64,000 nucleotides of DNA from Luteitalea sp. TBR-22 (GCF_016865485.1 NZ_AP024452.1:2936501-3000500), one strand, 5' to 3'; shown: positions 1 through 10,714, counted from the stretch's first letter. Translations and numbers: made by a program. The notes: generated by a model from the letters alone, not told the origin.

Positions 1-1
1 C

Positions 2-343
2 GAGAGCCCGTTCGTTCGCCTGGCCGAGGCACTGATCGGCAAGGGCGTCCCGCTGCGCATCTTCGATCCGGACGTCGAACTGACCAGCGTGTTCGGCCGC
101 AATCGTGCCTACATCGAAGACCACCTGCCGCACGTGGCCCAACTGGCCGCGGCGACGATCGACGAGGCCATTGCCGACGCCGAGATCATCGTGGTTGGCA
201 AGAAGGTCGTCGACGGCGCAACGCTGCAGGCGGCCGCCGCCGGTCGGACGGTGATCGATCTGGTGGGCGTCCCGGAACTGGCCGGGGCACTGCGCCCGTG
301 GGCATCCGCCTCCGCGTCGATGGTGGCCGCTTCGGGCGCATGA
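2..343 (+). CDS. algD: GDP-mannose 6-dehydrogenase, C-terminal part
   Basis: Only the last 113 residues are present; the frame is open to the left edge. The fragment matches the C-terminal UDP-glucose/GDP-mannose dehydrogenase domain: it opens with SPFVRLAEALIGKG, then LRIFDPDV, then a GANREYIE-like stretch (FGRNRAYIEDHLPH) typical of AlgD rather than UDP-glucose dehydrogenase. AlgD oxidises GDP-mannose to GDP-mannuronate with NAD+ in the cytoplasm, the committed step to alginate-type polymers. The stop overlaps the ATG of the next gene (ATGA), so the two are translationally coupled. A related nucleotide-sugar dehydrogenase cannot be excluded without the N-terminus. Confidence 0.75.
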   Translation, partial: ESPFVRLAEALIGKGVPLRIFDPDVELTSVFGRNRAYIEDHLPHVAQLAAATIDEAIADAEIIVVGKKVVDGATLQAAAAGRTVIDLVGVPELAGALRPWASASASMVAASGA

Positions 344-1359
344 CGGACTCCGGGGCGGTTGGGGCGAGCGGGGGACGCGTGACCTACGTGTCCTGGGCGG
401 AGTCGTGCAGCCGCAGCGATCACACGGCGCGCGAACTCGGCGGCCGGTCGTTCATGATCTATCGCCCCGAATACGGCAGCCGGGCCTCGACCATCCTGCT
501 GAAGTATCTCGGGCAGTGGCGCGAGACGGCCGCGGTGCTCCGACGAGAGCGGCCCGAAGCGGTGTTCGTGATGACGCCGCCGCTGTTTGCGTCACTGCCG
601 GCGTTCCTGTATGCCTGGCGACGTGGCGCGCGGGTCGTCCTCGACGCCCACTCCGCCGCGTTCATGCATCCGCGGTGGCGCCACCTGCAGTGGCTGCAGC
701 GGTTGCTCTGCCGTCGCGCGGCGACGACGCTGGTGCACAACGCCCACATCGCCGATCTCGTGCGCGAGGCAGGCGCCCATGCCACGCTGGTGCCCGACGT
801 GCCGGTGGTCTATCCGGCCATCGATCCGTTCGCCCGGCCGGCGGCCTTCACCGTCGTGGCGGTGTGCTCGTTCAACTACGACGAGCCCATCGCGGAGATG
901 CTGCAGGCGGCGGCGCTGCTGCCGGACGTGCGGTTCTTCATGACGGGCAACCCGAAGCACCTGTCGGCGGACCTCAAGGCGCGCGTGCCCGCCAACGTCA
1001 CGCTCACCGGATTCGTCACTACCGAGGCGTTCGGTGGGTTGCTGACCGGCGCCGACGTGGTGATGACGCTGACGACCCGTGATCACACGATGTTGCGGGG
1101 GGCGTACGAGGCGATCTACCAGGGCACGCCGGTCATCGTGTCCGACTGGCCGATCCTGCGGGAGTTCTTCGCTGAAGGCGCGTGCCACGTCGACAACACC
1201 CCGGAGGCCATCGCCGCGGCCATCGGGGAGGTGCAGGGCAACCTGGCGGCGTTTCGCGCCGGCGCGCAGCGGTTGCGCGCGCGGAAACTCGAGGCCTGGG
1301 CGAGCACCCGCCAGGCGATCCTGGATCGGCTGGGCGTCCGGGCCGATCACGGCAGTTAA
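340..1359 (+). CDS. Glycosyltransferase, GT-B (GT4-like)
   Basis: This 339-residue protein has a GT-B layout. The N-terminal half has the acceptor-side segments ([26 protein letters not shown]) and the C-terminal half a donor-side segment, [20 protein letters not shown], with an E-x7-E-like arrangement typical of GT4 and related families. I chose the ATG at 340 because it overlaps the upstream stop (ATGA); an in-frame GTG at 298 would lie inside the upstream gene. It probably adds one sugar to the lipid-linked repeat unit at the cytoplasmic membrane. The sugar specificity cannot be read from the sequence. Confidence 0.8.
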   Translation: MTDSGAVGASGGRVTYVSWAESCSRSDHTARELGGRSFMIYRPEYGSRASTILLKYLGQWRETAAVLRRERPEAVFVMTPPLFASLPAFLYAWRRGARVVLDAHSAAFMHPRWRHLQWLQRLLCRRAATTLVHNAHIADLVREAGAHATLVPDVPVVYPAIDPFARPAAFTVVAVCSFNYDEPIAEMLQAAALLPDVRFFMTGNPKHLSADLKARVPANVTLTGFVTTEAFGGLLTGADVVMTLTTRDHTMLRGAYEAIYQGTPVIVSDWPILREFFAEGACHVDNTPEAIAAAIGEVQGNLAAFRAGAQRLRARKLEAWASTRQAILDRLGVRADHGS

Positions 1360-1388
1360 CCACCACGAAGGCGGACGCATACACTTCC

Positions 1389-2291
1389 ATGTCCACGCTC
1401 ACGCACCTGCAGCGGCTCGAAGCCGAAAGCATCCACATCATGCGGGAGGTCGTCGCCGAGGCCGAGAACCCGGTGATGCTCTACTCGGTCGGCAAGGACA
1501 GCGCCGCGATGCTCCACGTGGCGATGAAGGCCTTCTACCCGGCCCCACCGCCGTTCCCGTTGCTCCACATCGACACGAAGTGGAAGTTCCGGGAGATGAT
1601 CCGGTTCCGCGACGAACACACGGCCAACCTCGGGTGCAAGCTGCTGGTGCACACCAACCAGGAAGGGCTCGCCCGCGGCATCAACCCGTTCTCGGCCGGC
1701 TCGCAGGTCCACACCGACGTCATGAAGACGCAGGCCCTGCGCCAGGCGCTCGACATGTACAAGTTCGACATGGCGCTCGGCGGCGCGCGCCGCGACGAGG
1801 AGAAGTCGCGCGCCAAGGAGCGCGTGTTCTCGTTCCGGTCGGCGCAGCATCGCTGGGATCCCAAGCGCCAGCGTCCGGAGCTGTGGCGCCTCTACAACGC
1901 CCGCAAGCAGAAGGGCGAGAGCGTCCGGGTGTTCCCGATGTCGAACTGGACCGAGCTCGACATCTGGCAGTACATCCACCTCGAGAACATCCCGCTGCCC
2001 GACCTCTACTTCGCCAAGGAGCGCCCCGTCGTGGAGCGTGACGGCACGCTGATCATGGTCGACGACGATCGCATGCCGCTGCATCCCGGCGAGGTGCCGA
2101 TGATGAAGAAGGTCCGGTTCCGCACGCTGGGCTGTTACCCGCTCACCGGCGGCATCGAGAGCGAGGCCGCCACCTTGCCGGAGATCATCCAGGAGATGCT
2201 GCTCACCACGACCTCAGAGCGCCAGGGCCGCGTCATCGACCACGACGCCGCCGCCTCGATGGAGAAGAAGAAGCAGGAGGGCTACTTCTGA
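1389..2291 (+). CDS. cysD: Sulfate adenylyltransferase subunit 2
   Basis: This 300-residue protein is the ATP pyrophosphatase-type subunit of ATP sulfurylase. It forms adenosine 5'-phosphosulfate from ATP and sulfate with the GTPase CysN. The PP-loop is [12 protein letters not shown] near residue 33. Family blocks [42 protein letters not shown] and [15 protein letters not shown] are intact and the length is normal for CysD. The stop overlaps the start of cysNC by one base (TGATG). No reductive assimilation gene (cysH, cysI) is adjacent. With polysaccharide genes on both sides, this suggests sulfate activation for sulfation rather than for cysteine synthesis. Confidence 0.95.
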   Translation: MSTLTHLQRLEAESIHIMREVVAEAENPVMLYSVGKDSAAMLHVAMKAFYPAPPPFPLLHIDTKWKFREMIRFRDEHTANLGCKLLVHTNQEGLARGINPFSAGSQVHTDVMKTQALRQALDMYKFDMALGGARRDEEKSRAKERVFSFRSAQHRWDPKRQRPELWRLYNARKQKGESVRVFPMSNWTELDIWQYIHLENIPLPDLYFAKERPVVERDGTLIMVDDDRMPLHPGEVPMMKKVRFRTLGCYPLTGGIESEAATLPEIIQEMLLTTTSERQGRVIDHDAAASMEKKKQEGYF

Positions 2292-4195
2292 TGGCCCACA
2301 AGTCCGAACTCATCGCGCAGGACATCGACGCCTACCTGCTCGCCCACCAGCACAAGAGCCTCCTGCGCTTCATCACCTGCGGGAGCGTCGACGACGGCAA
2401 GAGCACGTTGATCGGCCGCCTGCTCTACGACTCGCAGATGATCTTCGAGGATCAGCTCGCGGCCGTGGAGCGCGACTCCAAGAAGGTCGGCACCCAGGGC
2501 GATCGCATCGACCTGGCGCTGCTGGTCGACGGCCTCGCCGCCGAGCGCGAGCAGGGCATCACCATCGACGTCGCCTACCGGTTCTTCTCGACCGATCGTC
2601 GCAAGTTCATCGTCGCCGACACGCCGGGCCACGAGCAGTACACCCGGAACATGGTCACCGGCGCCTCCACGGCGTCGCTGGCCGTGATCCTGATCGACGC
2701 GCGCAAGGGCGTGTTGACGCAGACGCGCCGCCACAGCTTCATCACGTCGCTGCTCGGCATCCGGGAAGTGGTGCTCGCCGTCAACAAGATGGACGCCGTC
2801 GGCTACGACCAGGGCGTGTTCGACGCCATCGTCGCCGACTACCTGGAGTTCTCCAAGCAACTCGGCTTCCGCCAGATCGTCCCGATCCCGCTTTCGGCGC
2901 TCGAGGGCGACAACATCACCCAGCTTTCACCGAACACGCCGTGGTACACGGGGCCGGCGCTGATGCCGCACCTGGAGACGGTGGAGGTGGAGGAGGACCT
3001 GCAGAAGGCCCCGTTCCGGCTGCCGGTCCAGTGGGTCAACCGGCCCAACCAGGACTTCCGCGGCTTCACCGGCCAGATCGCCTCCGGCGTCGTGCGGCCG
3101 GGCGACGTGCTGCGCGTGTCGCCTTCCGGCAAGCAGAGCACCGTGGCGCGGATCGTGACCCACGACGGCGACCTCGAGCAGGCGGTGGCCGGGCAGTCGA
3201 TCACCATCACGCTGGCCGACGAGATCGACGTGAGCCGGGGCGACGTGCTGGCCGCGGCGACGGCGCCGCCACCGGTCGCCGACCAGTTCCAGGTGACGTT
3301 GATCTGGATGCACGAGGAGCCCATGCTCCCGGGGCGTCCGTACCTGATGAAGATCGGCTCGAGCACCGTGACGGGCACCATCACGGAGCTGAAGTACAAG
3401 GTCAACGTCAACACGCTGGTCCACGAGCCGGGCAAGCAGCTCGAGTTGAACGAGATCGCCGTGTGCAACCTGAGCACCGACCGGCCGATTGCGTTCGACC
3501 CGTACGCGGAGAACCGCGACACCGGCGGGTTCGTGTTCATCGACAAGCTGAACAACGACACCGTCGGCGCGGGCCTGATGCACTTCGCGCTGCGGCGCGC
3601 CGAGAACGTGCACTGGCAGGCGCTCGAGATCGACCGCGAGGCGAGGGCCCGGCAGAAGGGCCAGAAGGCCTGCGTCGTGTGGTTCACGGGCCTCTCTGGC
3701 GCCGGCAAGTCGACGATCGCCAACCTCGTCGAGAAGCGCCTGCACGCCATCGGGCGCCACACCATCATGCTCGACGGCGACAACGTGCGGCATGGCCTCA
3801 ATCGCGACCTCGGGTTCACCGACACCGACCGCGTGGAGAACATCAGGCGCGTCGCCGAAGTGGCCAGGCTGATGACCGATGCGGGGCTGATCGTCCTCGT
3901 GTCGTTCATCTCGCCGTTCCGCTCGGAACGACAGCTGGCGCGCGACCGGATGGCGGAGGGCGAGTTCCTGGAGGTCTACGTCAACACGCCGCTCGAAGTC
4001 GCCGAGCAGCGCGATTCCAAGGGACTCTATCGCAAGGCCCGCGCCGGGCAGATCGAGCACTTCACGGGCATCGATTCGCCGTACGAGCCGCCCGAGCACG
4101 CCGAGATCGTCATCGACGGGGTGGCCTTGACCCCCGAGGCGGCGGCCGAGGCCGTGGTCGCCGAACTGGCAGCGCGAGGTCGACTCCACGGCTAG
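2291..4195 (+). CDS. cysNC: Bifunctional sulfate adenylyltransferase subunit 1 / APS kinase
   Basis: This 634-residue fusion makes PAPS from sulfate together with CysD. Residues 1 to about 430 are the EF-Tu-like GTPase CysN, with P-loop GSVDDGKST (31-39), DTPGHEQY switch II and NKMD. From about residue 450 it is APS kinase (CysC), with P-loop GLSGAGKST near 467, [11 protein letters not shown], and FISPFRSER. The architecture is that of NodQ of rhizobia, which supplies PAPS to a carbohydrate sulfotransferase. It is coupled to cysD by a one-base overlap. A fused CysC, together with the exopolysaccharide context, supports a role in making sulfated polysaccharide; the sulfotransferase itself is not in the window. 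Confidence 0.95.
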   Translation: MAHKSELIAQDIDAYLLAHQHKSLLRFITCGSVDDGKSTLIGRLLYDSQMIFEDQLAAVERDSKKVGTQGDRIDLALLVDGLAAEREQGITIDVAYRFFSTDRRKFIVADTPGHEQYTRNMVTGASTASLAVILIDARKGVLTQTRRHSFITSLLGIREVVLAVNKMDAVGYDQGVFDAIVADYLEFSKQLGFRQIVPIPLSALEGDNITQLSPNTPWYTGPALMPHLETVEVEEDLQKAPFRLPVQWVNRPNQDFRGFTGQIASGVVRPGDVLRVSPSGKQSTVARIVTHDGDLEQAVAGQSITITLADEIDVSRGDVLAAATAPPPVADQFQVTLIWMHEEPMLPGRPYLMKIGSSTVTGTITELKYKVNVNTLVHEPGKQLELNEIAVCNLSTDRPIAFDPYAENRDTGGFVFIDKLNNDTVGAGLMHFALRRAENVHWQALEIDREARARQKGQKACVVWFTGLSGAGKSTIANLVEKRLHAIGRHTIMLDGDNVRHGLNRDLGFTDTDRVENIRRVAEVARLMTDAGLIVLVSFISPFRSERQLARDRMAEGEFLEVYVNTPLEVAEQRDSKGLYRKARAGQIEHFTGIDSPYEPPEHAEIVIDGVALTPEAAAEAVVAELAARGRLHG

Positions 4196-4222
4196 CGCCC
4201 GTGGCCCCGGAGGGGACGCAGC

Positions 4223-6133
4223 ATGTGCGGCATCGCTGGACGCGTGAACTACAGGACGTCGGCGCCGGTCTCGGCGGCCGACGTCACGGCGATGTGCGAC
4301 CTGCTGCGTCACCGCGGGCCCGACGGCAGCGGCGTGTGGTCCGACGGCCCCGTCGGCCTCGGCCACCGCCGGCTCGCGGTGATCGACCTGTCGCCGGCTG
4401 GCGCGCAGCCGATGGCCAGCGCGGACGGCCGGCTGTTCATCACCTTCAACGGCGAAATCTACAACTTCCAGGAACTGCGTGGCCGGCTCGAGGCGCGCGG
4501 TCACCGGTTCCGGTCGCACAGCGATACCGAGGTCATCCTCGCGGCGTACCGCGAGTACGGCGACGGGTGCGTGGAGCACCTGGCGGGCATGTTCGCCTTC
4601 GCGATCTGGGACGCAGACGCGCGGCGGGCCCTGATCGCCAGGGACCGGCTCGGGAAGAAGCCCGTGTTCTATCGTCAGGACGCCGACGGCCTGGCCTTCG
4701 CCTCCGAGGTCCGCGCGTTCTTCGGCGACCCTGGGTTCACGGCGTCGGTGGACCCGCAGTCGATCGCCGACTACCTCAGTTTCCAGTACGTGCCGACCCC
4801 ACGGTCGGCGTTCGCCGGCGTGCAGAAGCTGCCGGCGGCGCATGTGATGGTGATCGAGGACGGGCGGTGCGACATCCGTCGCTACTGGTCGCTGTCCTAT
4901 GTCCCGAAGTCGACCCTGTCGGAAGACGAGGCGCTCGAGGCGGTGGAGGAGTCGCTGACGCGGGCGGTGACCTGCCGCATGGTGAGCGACGTGCCGCTCG
5001 GCGCCTTCCTGAGCGGCGGCGTCGACTCGGGCACCATCGTCGCGCTGATGGCGCGGCACTCGTCATCACCGGTGCGGACGTTCTCGATCGGCTTCCCTGA
5101 GGAGCAGTACAACGAACTGCCCGCGGCCCGGCTGGTGGCGCAGAAGTACGGGACGCGTCACGAGGAACTGATCGTCGAGCCGGATGCGGTACGCCTCATC
5201 CCGAAGATCGTCTGGCACTACGGCGAGCCCTATGCCGACCCGTCGGCGTTGCCGTCGTTCTGCCTCGCGGAGATGACCCGGCGGCACGTGACCGTGGCCC
5301 TGAACGGTGACGGAGGCGACGAGAGCTTCGCAGGGTACCGGCGGTACACGGCGACGCTCGAAGGCACGCCGTACGATGCCGTGCCGCGCGGGCTGCGCGG
5401 GCTGCCGGCGGCCGTGGCGGCCCCGGTCGCGCGGGCCGTCGGCGGGGAACTCGGCCGTCGTGCCGCCGGGGTGCTCGAGCGCATCGGGGCGACACCGGAG
5501 CATCGCTATGCGGCCTCGATGCTGCACTTCGATGCGCGTCGCAAGCGCGAGATGTGCACGCCCGAGTTCCTGTCACAGGTGGACGTCGACGTGGTCCCCC
5601 GGCTCGACGCGTTGTTCGCGTCGAGCACGGGACCCGACCTGATCGACCGGATGATGGACGTCGACATCCGCTCGTACCTGGTCGACGACCTGCTCGTGAA
5701 GGTGGACGTGGCCACGATGGCCTACTCGCTGGAGGCGCGGTCGCCGCTGCTGGATCATCGACTGATGGAACTGGCTGCCAGCCTGCCGTCCCACTACAAG
5801 ATCCGCAGCGGCACGAAGAAGTACCTGCTGCGTCGGATCGCCGCGCGCCTGCTGCCGCCGGAGATCATGGAGCGGCCCAAGACCGGCTTCGGTGTGCCGC
5901 TCGATCGCTGGTTCGCCTCGAGCCTGCAGTCCTTCGCGCGAGAGATCCTGCTCGACCCGGTCACCGTGCGGCGCGGCATCCTCAGGCGTGAGGCCGTCGA
6001 GCGCATGCTGCGCGAGCACGCGGCAGGCGTGCGCGAGTCGCACCGGCAGATCTGGAACCTGCTCATGCTCGAGCACTGGTTCCGTGCCTACATCGACCGG
6101 CGGCCGTCTCGCGACGAGCAATCGCCAGCCTGA
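4223..6133 (+). CDS. asnB: Asparagine synthase (glutamine-hydrolysing) family amidotransferase
   Basis: This 636-residue protein has an N-terminal class II glutaminase domain with nucleophile Cys2 (MCGIAGR), RHRGPDG and FNGEIYN, followed by an ATP-pyrophosphatase synthetase domain with PP-loop SGGVDSG near residue 264. The family makes asparagine or transfers glutamine amide nitrogen to a carboxylate. Paralogues are regular members of XrtA/EpsH-type polysaccharide loci, where they are thought to amidate a sugar acid; that fits this location better than amino-acid synthesis. A GAGGGG ribosome site lies upstream of the ATG. The gene ends 23 bases from the opposing minus-strand operon. Confidence 0.9.
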   Translation: MCGIAGRVNYRTSAPVSAADVTAMCDLLRHRGPDGSGVWSDGPVGLGHRRLAVIDLSPAGAQPMASADGRLFITFNGEIYNFQELRGRLEARGHRFRSHSDTEVILAAYREYGDGCVEHLAGMFAFAIWDADARRALIARDRLGKKPVFYRQDADGLAFASEVRAFFGDPGFTASVDPQSIADYLSFQYVPTPRSAFAGVQKLPAAHVMVIEDGRCDIRRYWSLSYVPKSTLSEDEALEAVEESLTRAVTCRMVSDVPLGAFLSGGVDSGTIVALMARHSSSPVRTFSIGFPEEQYNELPAARLVAQKYGTRHEELIVEPDAVRLIPKIVWHYGEPYADPSALPSFCLAEMTRRHVTVALNGDGGDESFAGYRRYTATLEGTPYDAVPRGLRGLPAAVAAPVARAVGGELGRRAAGVLERIGATPEHRYAASMLHFDARRKREMCTPEFLSQVDVDVVPRLDALFASSTGPDLIDRMMDVDIRSYLVDDLLVKVDVATMAYSLEARSPLLDHRLMELAASLPSHYKIRSGTKKYLLRRIAARLLPPEIMERPKTGFGVPLDRWFASSLQSFAREILLDPVTVRRGILRREAVERMLREHAAGVRESHRQIWNLLMLEHWFRAYIDRRPSRDEQSPA

Positions 6134-6156
6134 CGCACCCTCGGCGCGGCGCAGGT

Positions 6157-7308
6157 TCAGTCGGATGAGCGCCGGCGAGGCGGGCTGGCTGCCGAGTCCA
6201 GGGCCGCGAGCACGTCGTGAGCGATGGCGACCCAGTTGCGCCTGGTCACGACCAGGGCGCGCGCGGCCATCCCGAGGCGTGCCCTGAGGGCCCGGTCCTC
6301 GGCCAGGCGCGCCAGCGCGCTGCGAAGAGCCATCATGTCGCCAGGGGGGAACAACACGCCGTTCTGGCCGGGCGTGACGATGTCCCGGAGGTTCGGGAGG
6401 TCGGGCGCAACGACAGCCTTGCCGGCGGCCATGTACTCCAGCAGCTTCATCGGCGAGGCCACCGCGGTGCGCTCGTCGGCAACCACGCCGATGTCCATGG
6501 CCGCCACGTAGCCTGGGAGTGCGTCGCGGCCGACGCGCCCGGTCACGAACACGCGGTCGGCGACGCCCAAGGTCCGGGCCTGGCGTTCGACGTCAGCGCG
6601 CACCGGGCCATCGCCCACGAGCAGCAATCGGACGTGTGAGGGCAACTGCGCGAACGCGTCCACCAGCAGGTCGAGCCCGTGCCACGGACGAAGGCCGCCG
6701 GTCCAGCCCACGATCACTCTCCCGGACGCCGACCATGGCCCGGAGACAGCGACGACACGTGCCGGATCGAAGGCATCCGGATCGGCGCCGTTGGGGAGCG
6801 TCAGGCATGCCCGCTCCGCCAGGGCCTCCACCTGCGCCGCCATTGGCGACGACACGGCATACACGACGGTCGCGGCGCGCAGGGCGGCTCGCTCCATCCG
6901 CCGGGCCAGGGGCTGCAGGGCCTGCGGCTCGAAGTCGCGGTACGGCCGCGCCGAGTACACGGCGTTGACTTCGAGGACCATCGGGACGCCCGCGGTGCGT
7001 GCCGCCATGGCAGGTCCGATGTCGTACCGGGCGTGTCGCTTGTACACGAGGTCGGGCCGCCACTCACGGATCTCACGGCGCATCGAAAGGTACTCGGGGC
7101 CGTTCAGGGCCGCCGATGCGGCCTCGAAGGCGACCCCTGGCAGCCAGTCCTTCACCCGTGACGCCCGCGAAGGGGCACCGCCGTCGCCCGCGGCCGGACC
7201 CACCACACGCACCTCGTGCCCGAGGGTCCGGAACGCGCGCACCATCTCGGCGATGTGGATGCCCTCGGCGCCGTCGCCGAGCGTGCGGTGGTGATAGAGG
7301 ATCCGCAT
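6157..7308 (-). CDS. Glycosyltransferase, GT4 family
   Basis: This 383-residue GT-B enzyme is the last gene of the 13-gene minus-strand operon. The N-terminus MRILYHHRTLGDG is followed by IHIAEMVRAFRTLGHEV, typical of GT4 acceptor domains. The donor half has IVGWTGGLRPWHGLDLL, VFVTGRVGRDALPGYVAAMD and SPMKLLEYMAAGKAVVAPD, the last being the E-x7-E region that contacts the nucleotide sugar. It starts five bases after the preceding gene stops. It probably adds a sugar to the lipid-linked repeat unit on the cytoplasmic face. The upstream frame stays open, but only this ATG fits the operon spacing. Confidence 0.85.
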   Translation of the reverse strand: MRILYHHRTLGDGAEGIHIAEMVRAFRTLGHEVRVVGPAAGDGGAPSRASRVKDWLPGVAFEAASAALNGPEYLSMRREIREWRPDLVYKRHARYDIGPAMAARTAGVPMVLEVNAVYSARPYRDFEPQALQPLARRMERAALRAATVVYAVSSPMAAQVEALAERACLTLPNGADPDAFDPARVVAVSGPWSASGRVIVGWTGGLRPWHGLDLLVDAFAQLPSHVRLLLVGDGPVRADVERQARTLGVADRVFVTGRVGRDALPGYVAAMDIGVVADERTAVASPMKLLEYMAAGKAVVAPDLPNLRDIVTPGQNGVLFPPGDMMALRSALARLAEDRALRARLGMAARALVVTRRNWVAIAHDVLAALDSAASPPRRRSSD

Positions 7309-7313
7309 GCGCG

Positions 7314-8405
7314 TCAGCGCGTGAGCAGGGCGACCTCGTCGGCCACCGTGTCGCGCACCTCGACGCCGGCTTGCCTGGCCATCACCTCGGCGCGGTTGTC
7401 GATCGTGTGCAGCACCGCCTCGGCCATCTTCGCGGCGTCCTCGGCGGGGTAGAGGACCACGCCCGGCGGGCGCGTCCCGTTGTCGCAGGCGACGACGGGC
7501 GTGCCGAGCGCGATCGACTCGAGGACCGACGAGGCCACGCCGTCGGTGATCGGCGTCCGCAGGTAGAGCACCGACCGCTGCAGCGCGGTGAGGAAGGCGT
7601 CGTGCCCGAGGTCCTCGAGGATGCAGACGCGATCGGCGATGTCGAGCTCGGCGAACTTCCGCTCGAAGGCTGCCTTGATCTCCGGATCGAAGTGGCCGGC
7701 GGACGCGCCACACAACACCACGCCGACGTCCGGCCGCTGCCTGGCGATCCGTGCGACGGCCTCGAGCAACGTCACCGGGTAGAACAGCGTCCGCAGCCGG
7801 ATGTAGGTGAACACGACGTGCGGGAAGCGCCCGAAGAAGGTCTCCAGTGACGAAGGCAGGTCGGCCTTCGTGAACTCCATGTACTGGGCGCTGAAGGCCG
7901 GGATCGGCGTGATCTTGCTGGCCGGCACGCCGTACTGGCGGATGCAGGCCTTGACCGCGTCGCTGTTGCAGATGATGTCGCGGGGCAGCAGGAAGAGCAG
8001 CCAGTACAAGGGCGTCAGTACCCACGACCGGTGCACGGGGAAGTAGCGCTGGATGGCGCCGGCGTGGAACGTCAGCACCGAGCGGCGGCCATGCACCAGG
8101 CTGATGGTCAGGACCGCGAGGGCCAGCAACGCGCCCTTCCAGGCATCACCGTTGGCGTGGGCATGGACCGTGAAGCCGTCGCGGCTGTAGCGCCACACCT
8201 TGCGCAGCAGGTCGCCGCCGCCGGCGATCGTCTCGTACTCGTCGCTCGGCACGTGGCGGCTCGGGCCGATGTTGAGCACCACGCAGCGGTGGCCCTCGGC
8301 GTCGAGTCGATGCTTCACGAACTCCGTGCGCACCGCCCAACCCGTCCGCGGTGGGGGGTAGGACGTGACCTCGAGAACGCGGCCGCGCGTCGTGCTGTCT
8401 GTCAT
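7314..8405 (-). CDS. Glycosyltransferase, GT4 family
   Basis: This 363-residue GT-B protein opens with VLEVTSYPPPRTGWAVRTEF, the glycine-containing N-terminal loop of GT4 enzymes. It has a hydrophobic, membrane-associating stretch around residues 125-140 (VLTPLYWLLFLLP). The donor domain ends with SSVLESIALGTPVVACDNGTRPPG, an E-x7-E-type motif. Its ATG overlaps the stop of the heparinase-like gene by four bases (ATGA), so translation is coupled. It is one of two consecutive GT4 genes at the distal end of the operon, consistent with stepwise assembly of an oligosaccharide repeat. Confidence 0.85.
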   Translation of the reverse strand: MTDSTTRGRVLEVTSYPPPRTGWAVRTEFVKHRLDAEGHRCVVLNIGPSRHVPSDEYETIAGGGDLLRKVWRYSRDGFTVHAHANGDAWKGALLALAVLTISLVHGRRSVLTFHAGAIQRYFPVHRSWVLTPLYWLLFLLPRDIICNSDAVKACIRQYGVPASKITPIPAFSAQYMEFTKADLPSSLETFFGRFPHVVFTYIRLRTLFYPVTLLEAVARIARQRPDVGVVLCGASAGHFDPEIKAAFERKFAELDIADRVCILEDLGHDAFLTALQRSVLYLRTPITDGVASSVLESIALGTPVVACDNGTRPPGVVLYPAEDAAKMAEAVLHTIDNRAEVMARQAGVEVRDTVADEVALLTR

Positions 8406-10714
8406 CGTTGCTCCGTCGAACGGTGAGTCGGACCCACCCGGCCGCGCGGCGCCGAGACAACCACGATGCTGCGGTCACCACTGGCGGGCGTGATCTCCAC
8501 CAGGGATGCGGCATCGCGCGGCTCGCGACTCGAAAGGGAAGCGCCGATGCGGTCGGTCATGGCCGTGCCCCGAGTCACCACCAGGCCATCTTCGTCGCGG
8601 TGGACCGTCCACGGCTGGTCGATCGCGCCGCCCGGCACCAGCACGGTGAGCAGGACGGTGCGCGCCGCCGCCGTGCGGCACCGCAGGGTCAGGCGCGGCG
8701 CGGCCTGCTTCACGCCCAGGCTGGGCGCGATCCACCCGGCGTCCGGACCGGTGTCGCCGCCGTCGGCGAGCGTGGACGTCCAGGCGACCGGCGAGGCCCA
8801 GTGCAGCGCGGCGACGTCGCCGAAGCGGACCGAGTTGTCGCCCTCGGCAGCGAGCGCGTGTCCCGGTGCGAACTGGAAGTTCACCTCGATGTCGTGCTCG
8901 CCCTGCCCGAGGAACTCGTCACACACGATCACGTAGCCGGCATCCCGCAACCAGACCGCCCGCCGATGGGTGACGCCCTCGGGTGCCCGGTCGTAGCCAT
9001 CGTGCGCCCCGACGGTCCACGCCTCGCGTCCCGAGGCGTGCCAGCCCTCCGGGAAGGCGCGGTAGCTGTTGGACCAGGCCATCTTGCCCAGGTGAAGCGC
9101 CTGGTCGCGTCCGTCGATGCGCGCCGTGTTGTGGGCGGCCGTCTCCCGGAAGTGCGCTTCCCAGGCGCCGCCGCAGTTGTAGGCGTGGAACCCCGAGTCG
9201 ATGAGGACCCGCTGCCCCCGCAGGCTCACGATGATCGACAGGCAATCGGCGTGGCCGTGCATGGAGTTCGGGATGCCATCGGGCCGCATGCCCGCAGCCT
9301 GCTCGCCGCAGTCGAAGCAGACGTAGTCGGCCGTCGCCGACCAGTCGCTCCGCAGCACGTAGTAGCCGCTGTGCGGCAGCGCCACCGACGTGCGCGCCGG
9401 CAACGCGGCCGGCAGCGCGTCGAACTGCGCAAGGCCATCCGTGCCGAGCAGCCACAGCGCATCCTCGTGGAACCGTCCGGCAATCGCCTTCAGGTCGCCC
9501 CGACGGAACAGCACGGCCCCCATCGCCTGGTAGGGCCTGAAGTCCCAGAGCGTCAGGTGCTCCATCCTGATCGGCTTGCCATCGTCGGCGCCGCCGATCT
9601 CGGGGATGCGGCCGTCGGGTAGCACGAGCGCCGCGCTGAAATCGATGCCGCGTTCGATCGCCTGCCAGATGGTCGGCGAGAATTCCTCGCCGATGGCGCG
9701 CGCCGTCAGTGCCGCCAGCAGGTAGTCACCGACGCTGGCGTGGTGATAGAAGGTCGACTGCTCGACGGAGCCGCCGTCGGCGTAGAACTGCTCGGCAAGG
9801 CGACCTTCGAGGACCGCGCGTGCGGTGGCGCGCCAGCGCTCCGCGTCGGCGAATTCGGGGAAGGTCGCACCGAGCATGTAGAGCGCGGCGGCCTCGCCGA
9901 CCAGATGGTTGTACGGACTCGAGTAGTGCTCGAGATGTCGCTCGATGAAGCGTGCGGCATCGTACAGGCCACACAGCCACTCCAGGTGGAAGTCGTCCTC
10001 GAGCGCGTGCCACGTGAGTGCGTACGACCAGATCCAGGAGAACGCCCGGAACGCCGGCTCGAGGGCGCAGGACCAGTGGACACCGGTCCCGTACGGGTTG
10101 CCGGCCATCCAGCTCCGCACCAGGAACTGCAGCGACGCCAGGCTCTCGCGGTCGTCATCGAGGAAGACCGCGCGCCCGAGATCGACCAGGTACTGCTGTC
10201 GACTCAGTTCCCAGACGTGCTTGACGTCGCCGTAGCCCTTGTTGCCGCCGTGCACTGGCACGTCGGCGTGGAAGGCGGCAGGCCAGGCCTTGCGCGTCAC
10301 CGGGTCGTCCTGCCAGGCGATGTCGTGGCCGTACTCGAACGTCTCGCCGAAGAACGAGAAGCGGTGCGCACGCGTGTCGGCGGCGCGCTGCCGCATGTCG
10401 TCACGCTCGGCCGCGTAGCGCGACTCGAACAACGTCCGCATCGCCCCACGCTGGCCGATGGAGGGGAGGAATCGCGACGCGCTCGCCGCCCGCGACTGCA
10501 GCAGCCGCGACTCCCAGCCAGCGCCTTGCAGATCGCGCCGCAGCGCGGCGGCGAGTCGATTGTCCGGCGCGAGCCTGCCGCGGGCGTGCGCGCGCCGCTC
10601 GAGCGTGACCACCGCCTTGTAGCGCAGCCGGTGGGTGAGTTCGGTGGGCGACATCGCGCGCAGCTTGCTCAGGCGTCGTCCCAGCCCGATCAGCCTGTCA
10701 GGAGCGCCGCTCAT
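8402..10714 (-). CDS. Heparinase II/III-like polysaccharide lyase family protein
   Basis: This 770-residue protein has the two-part architecture of heparinase II/III-like lyases. An alpha-toroid of about 400 residues (HWSCALEPAFRAFSWIWSY; SPYNHLVGEAAALYMLG; GGSVEQSTFYHHASVGDY) is followed by a beta-sandwich with MHGHADCLSIIV and HNTARIDGRDQ. These enzymes cleave uronate-containing polymers, including alginate, by beta-elimination. I see no clear signal peptide, which is common for members inside biosynthetic clusters. Both ends overlap neighbours by four bases. Next to an AlgD-type dehydrogenase it may trim or release a uronate polymer made by the same locus; the substrate is inferred. Confidence 0.85.
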   Translation of the reverse strand: MSGAPDRLIGLGRRLSKLRAMSPTELTHRLRYKAVVTLERRAHARGRLAPDNRLAAALRRDLQGAGWESRLLQSRAASASRFLPSIGQRGAMRTLFESRYAAERDDMRQRAADTRAHRFSFFGETFEYGHDIAWQDDPVTRKAWPAAFHADVPVHGGNKGYGDVKHVWELSRQQYLVDLGRAVFLDDDRESLASLQFLVRSWMAGNPYGTGVHWSCALEPAFRAFSWIWSYALTWHALEDDFHLEWLCGLYDAARFIERHLEHYSSPYNHLVGEAAALYMLGATFPEFADAERWRATARAVLEGRLAEQFYADGGSVEQSTFYHHASVGDYLLAALTARAIGEEFSPTIWQAIERGIDFSAALVLPDGRIPEIGGADDGKPIRMEHLTLWDFRPYQAMGAVLFRRGDLKAIAGRFHEDALWLLGTDGLAQFDALPAALPARTSVALPHSGYYVLRSDWSATADYVCFDCGEQAAGMRPDGIPNSMHGHADCLSIIVSLRGQRVLIDSGFHAYNCGGAWEAHFRETAAHNTARIDGRDQALHLGKMAWSNSYRAFPEGWHASGREAWTVGAHDGYDRAPEGVTHRRAVWLRDAGYVIVCDEFLGQGEHDIEVNFQFAPGHALAAEGDNSVRFGDVAALHWASPVAWTSTLADGGDTGPDAGWIAPSLGVKQAAPRLTLRCRTAAARTVLLTVLVPGGAIDQPWTVHRDEDGLVVTRGTAMTDRIGASLSSREPRDAASLVEITPASGDRSIVVVSAPRGRVGPTHRSTEQR

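Noticed and set aside
1363-1388. Sequence before cysD resembling a third REP-like copy (AAGGCGGACGCATACAC)
   Set aside because: It matches copy A only in part: GTAG is GTAT here and the palindrome is broken.
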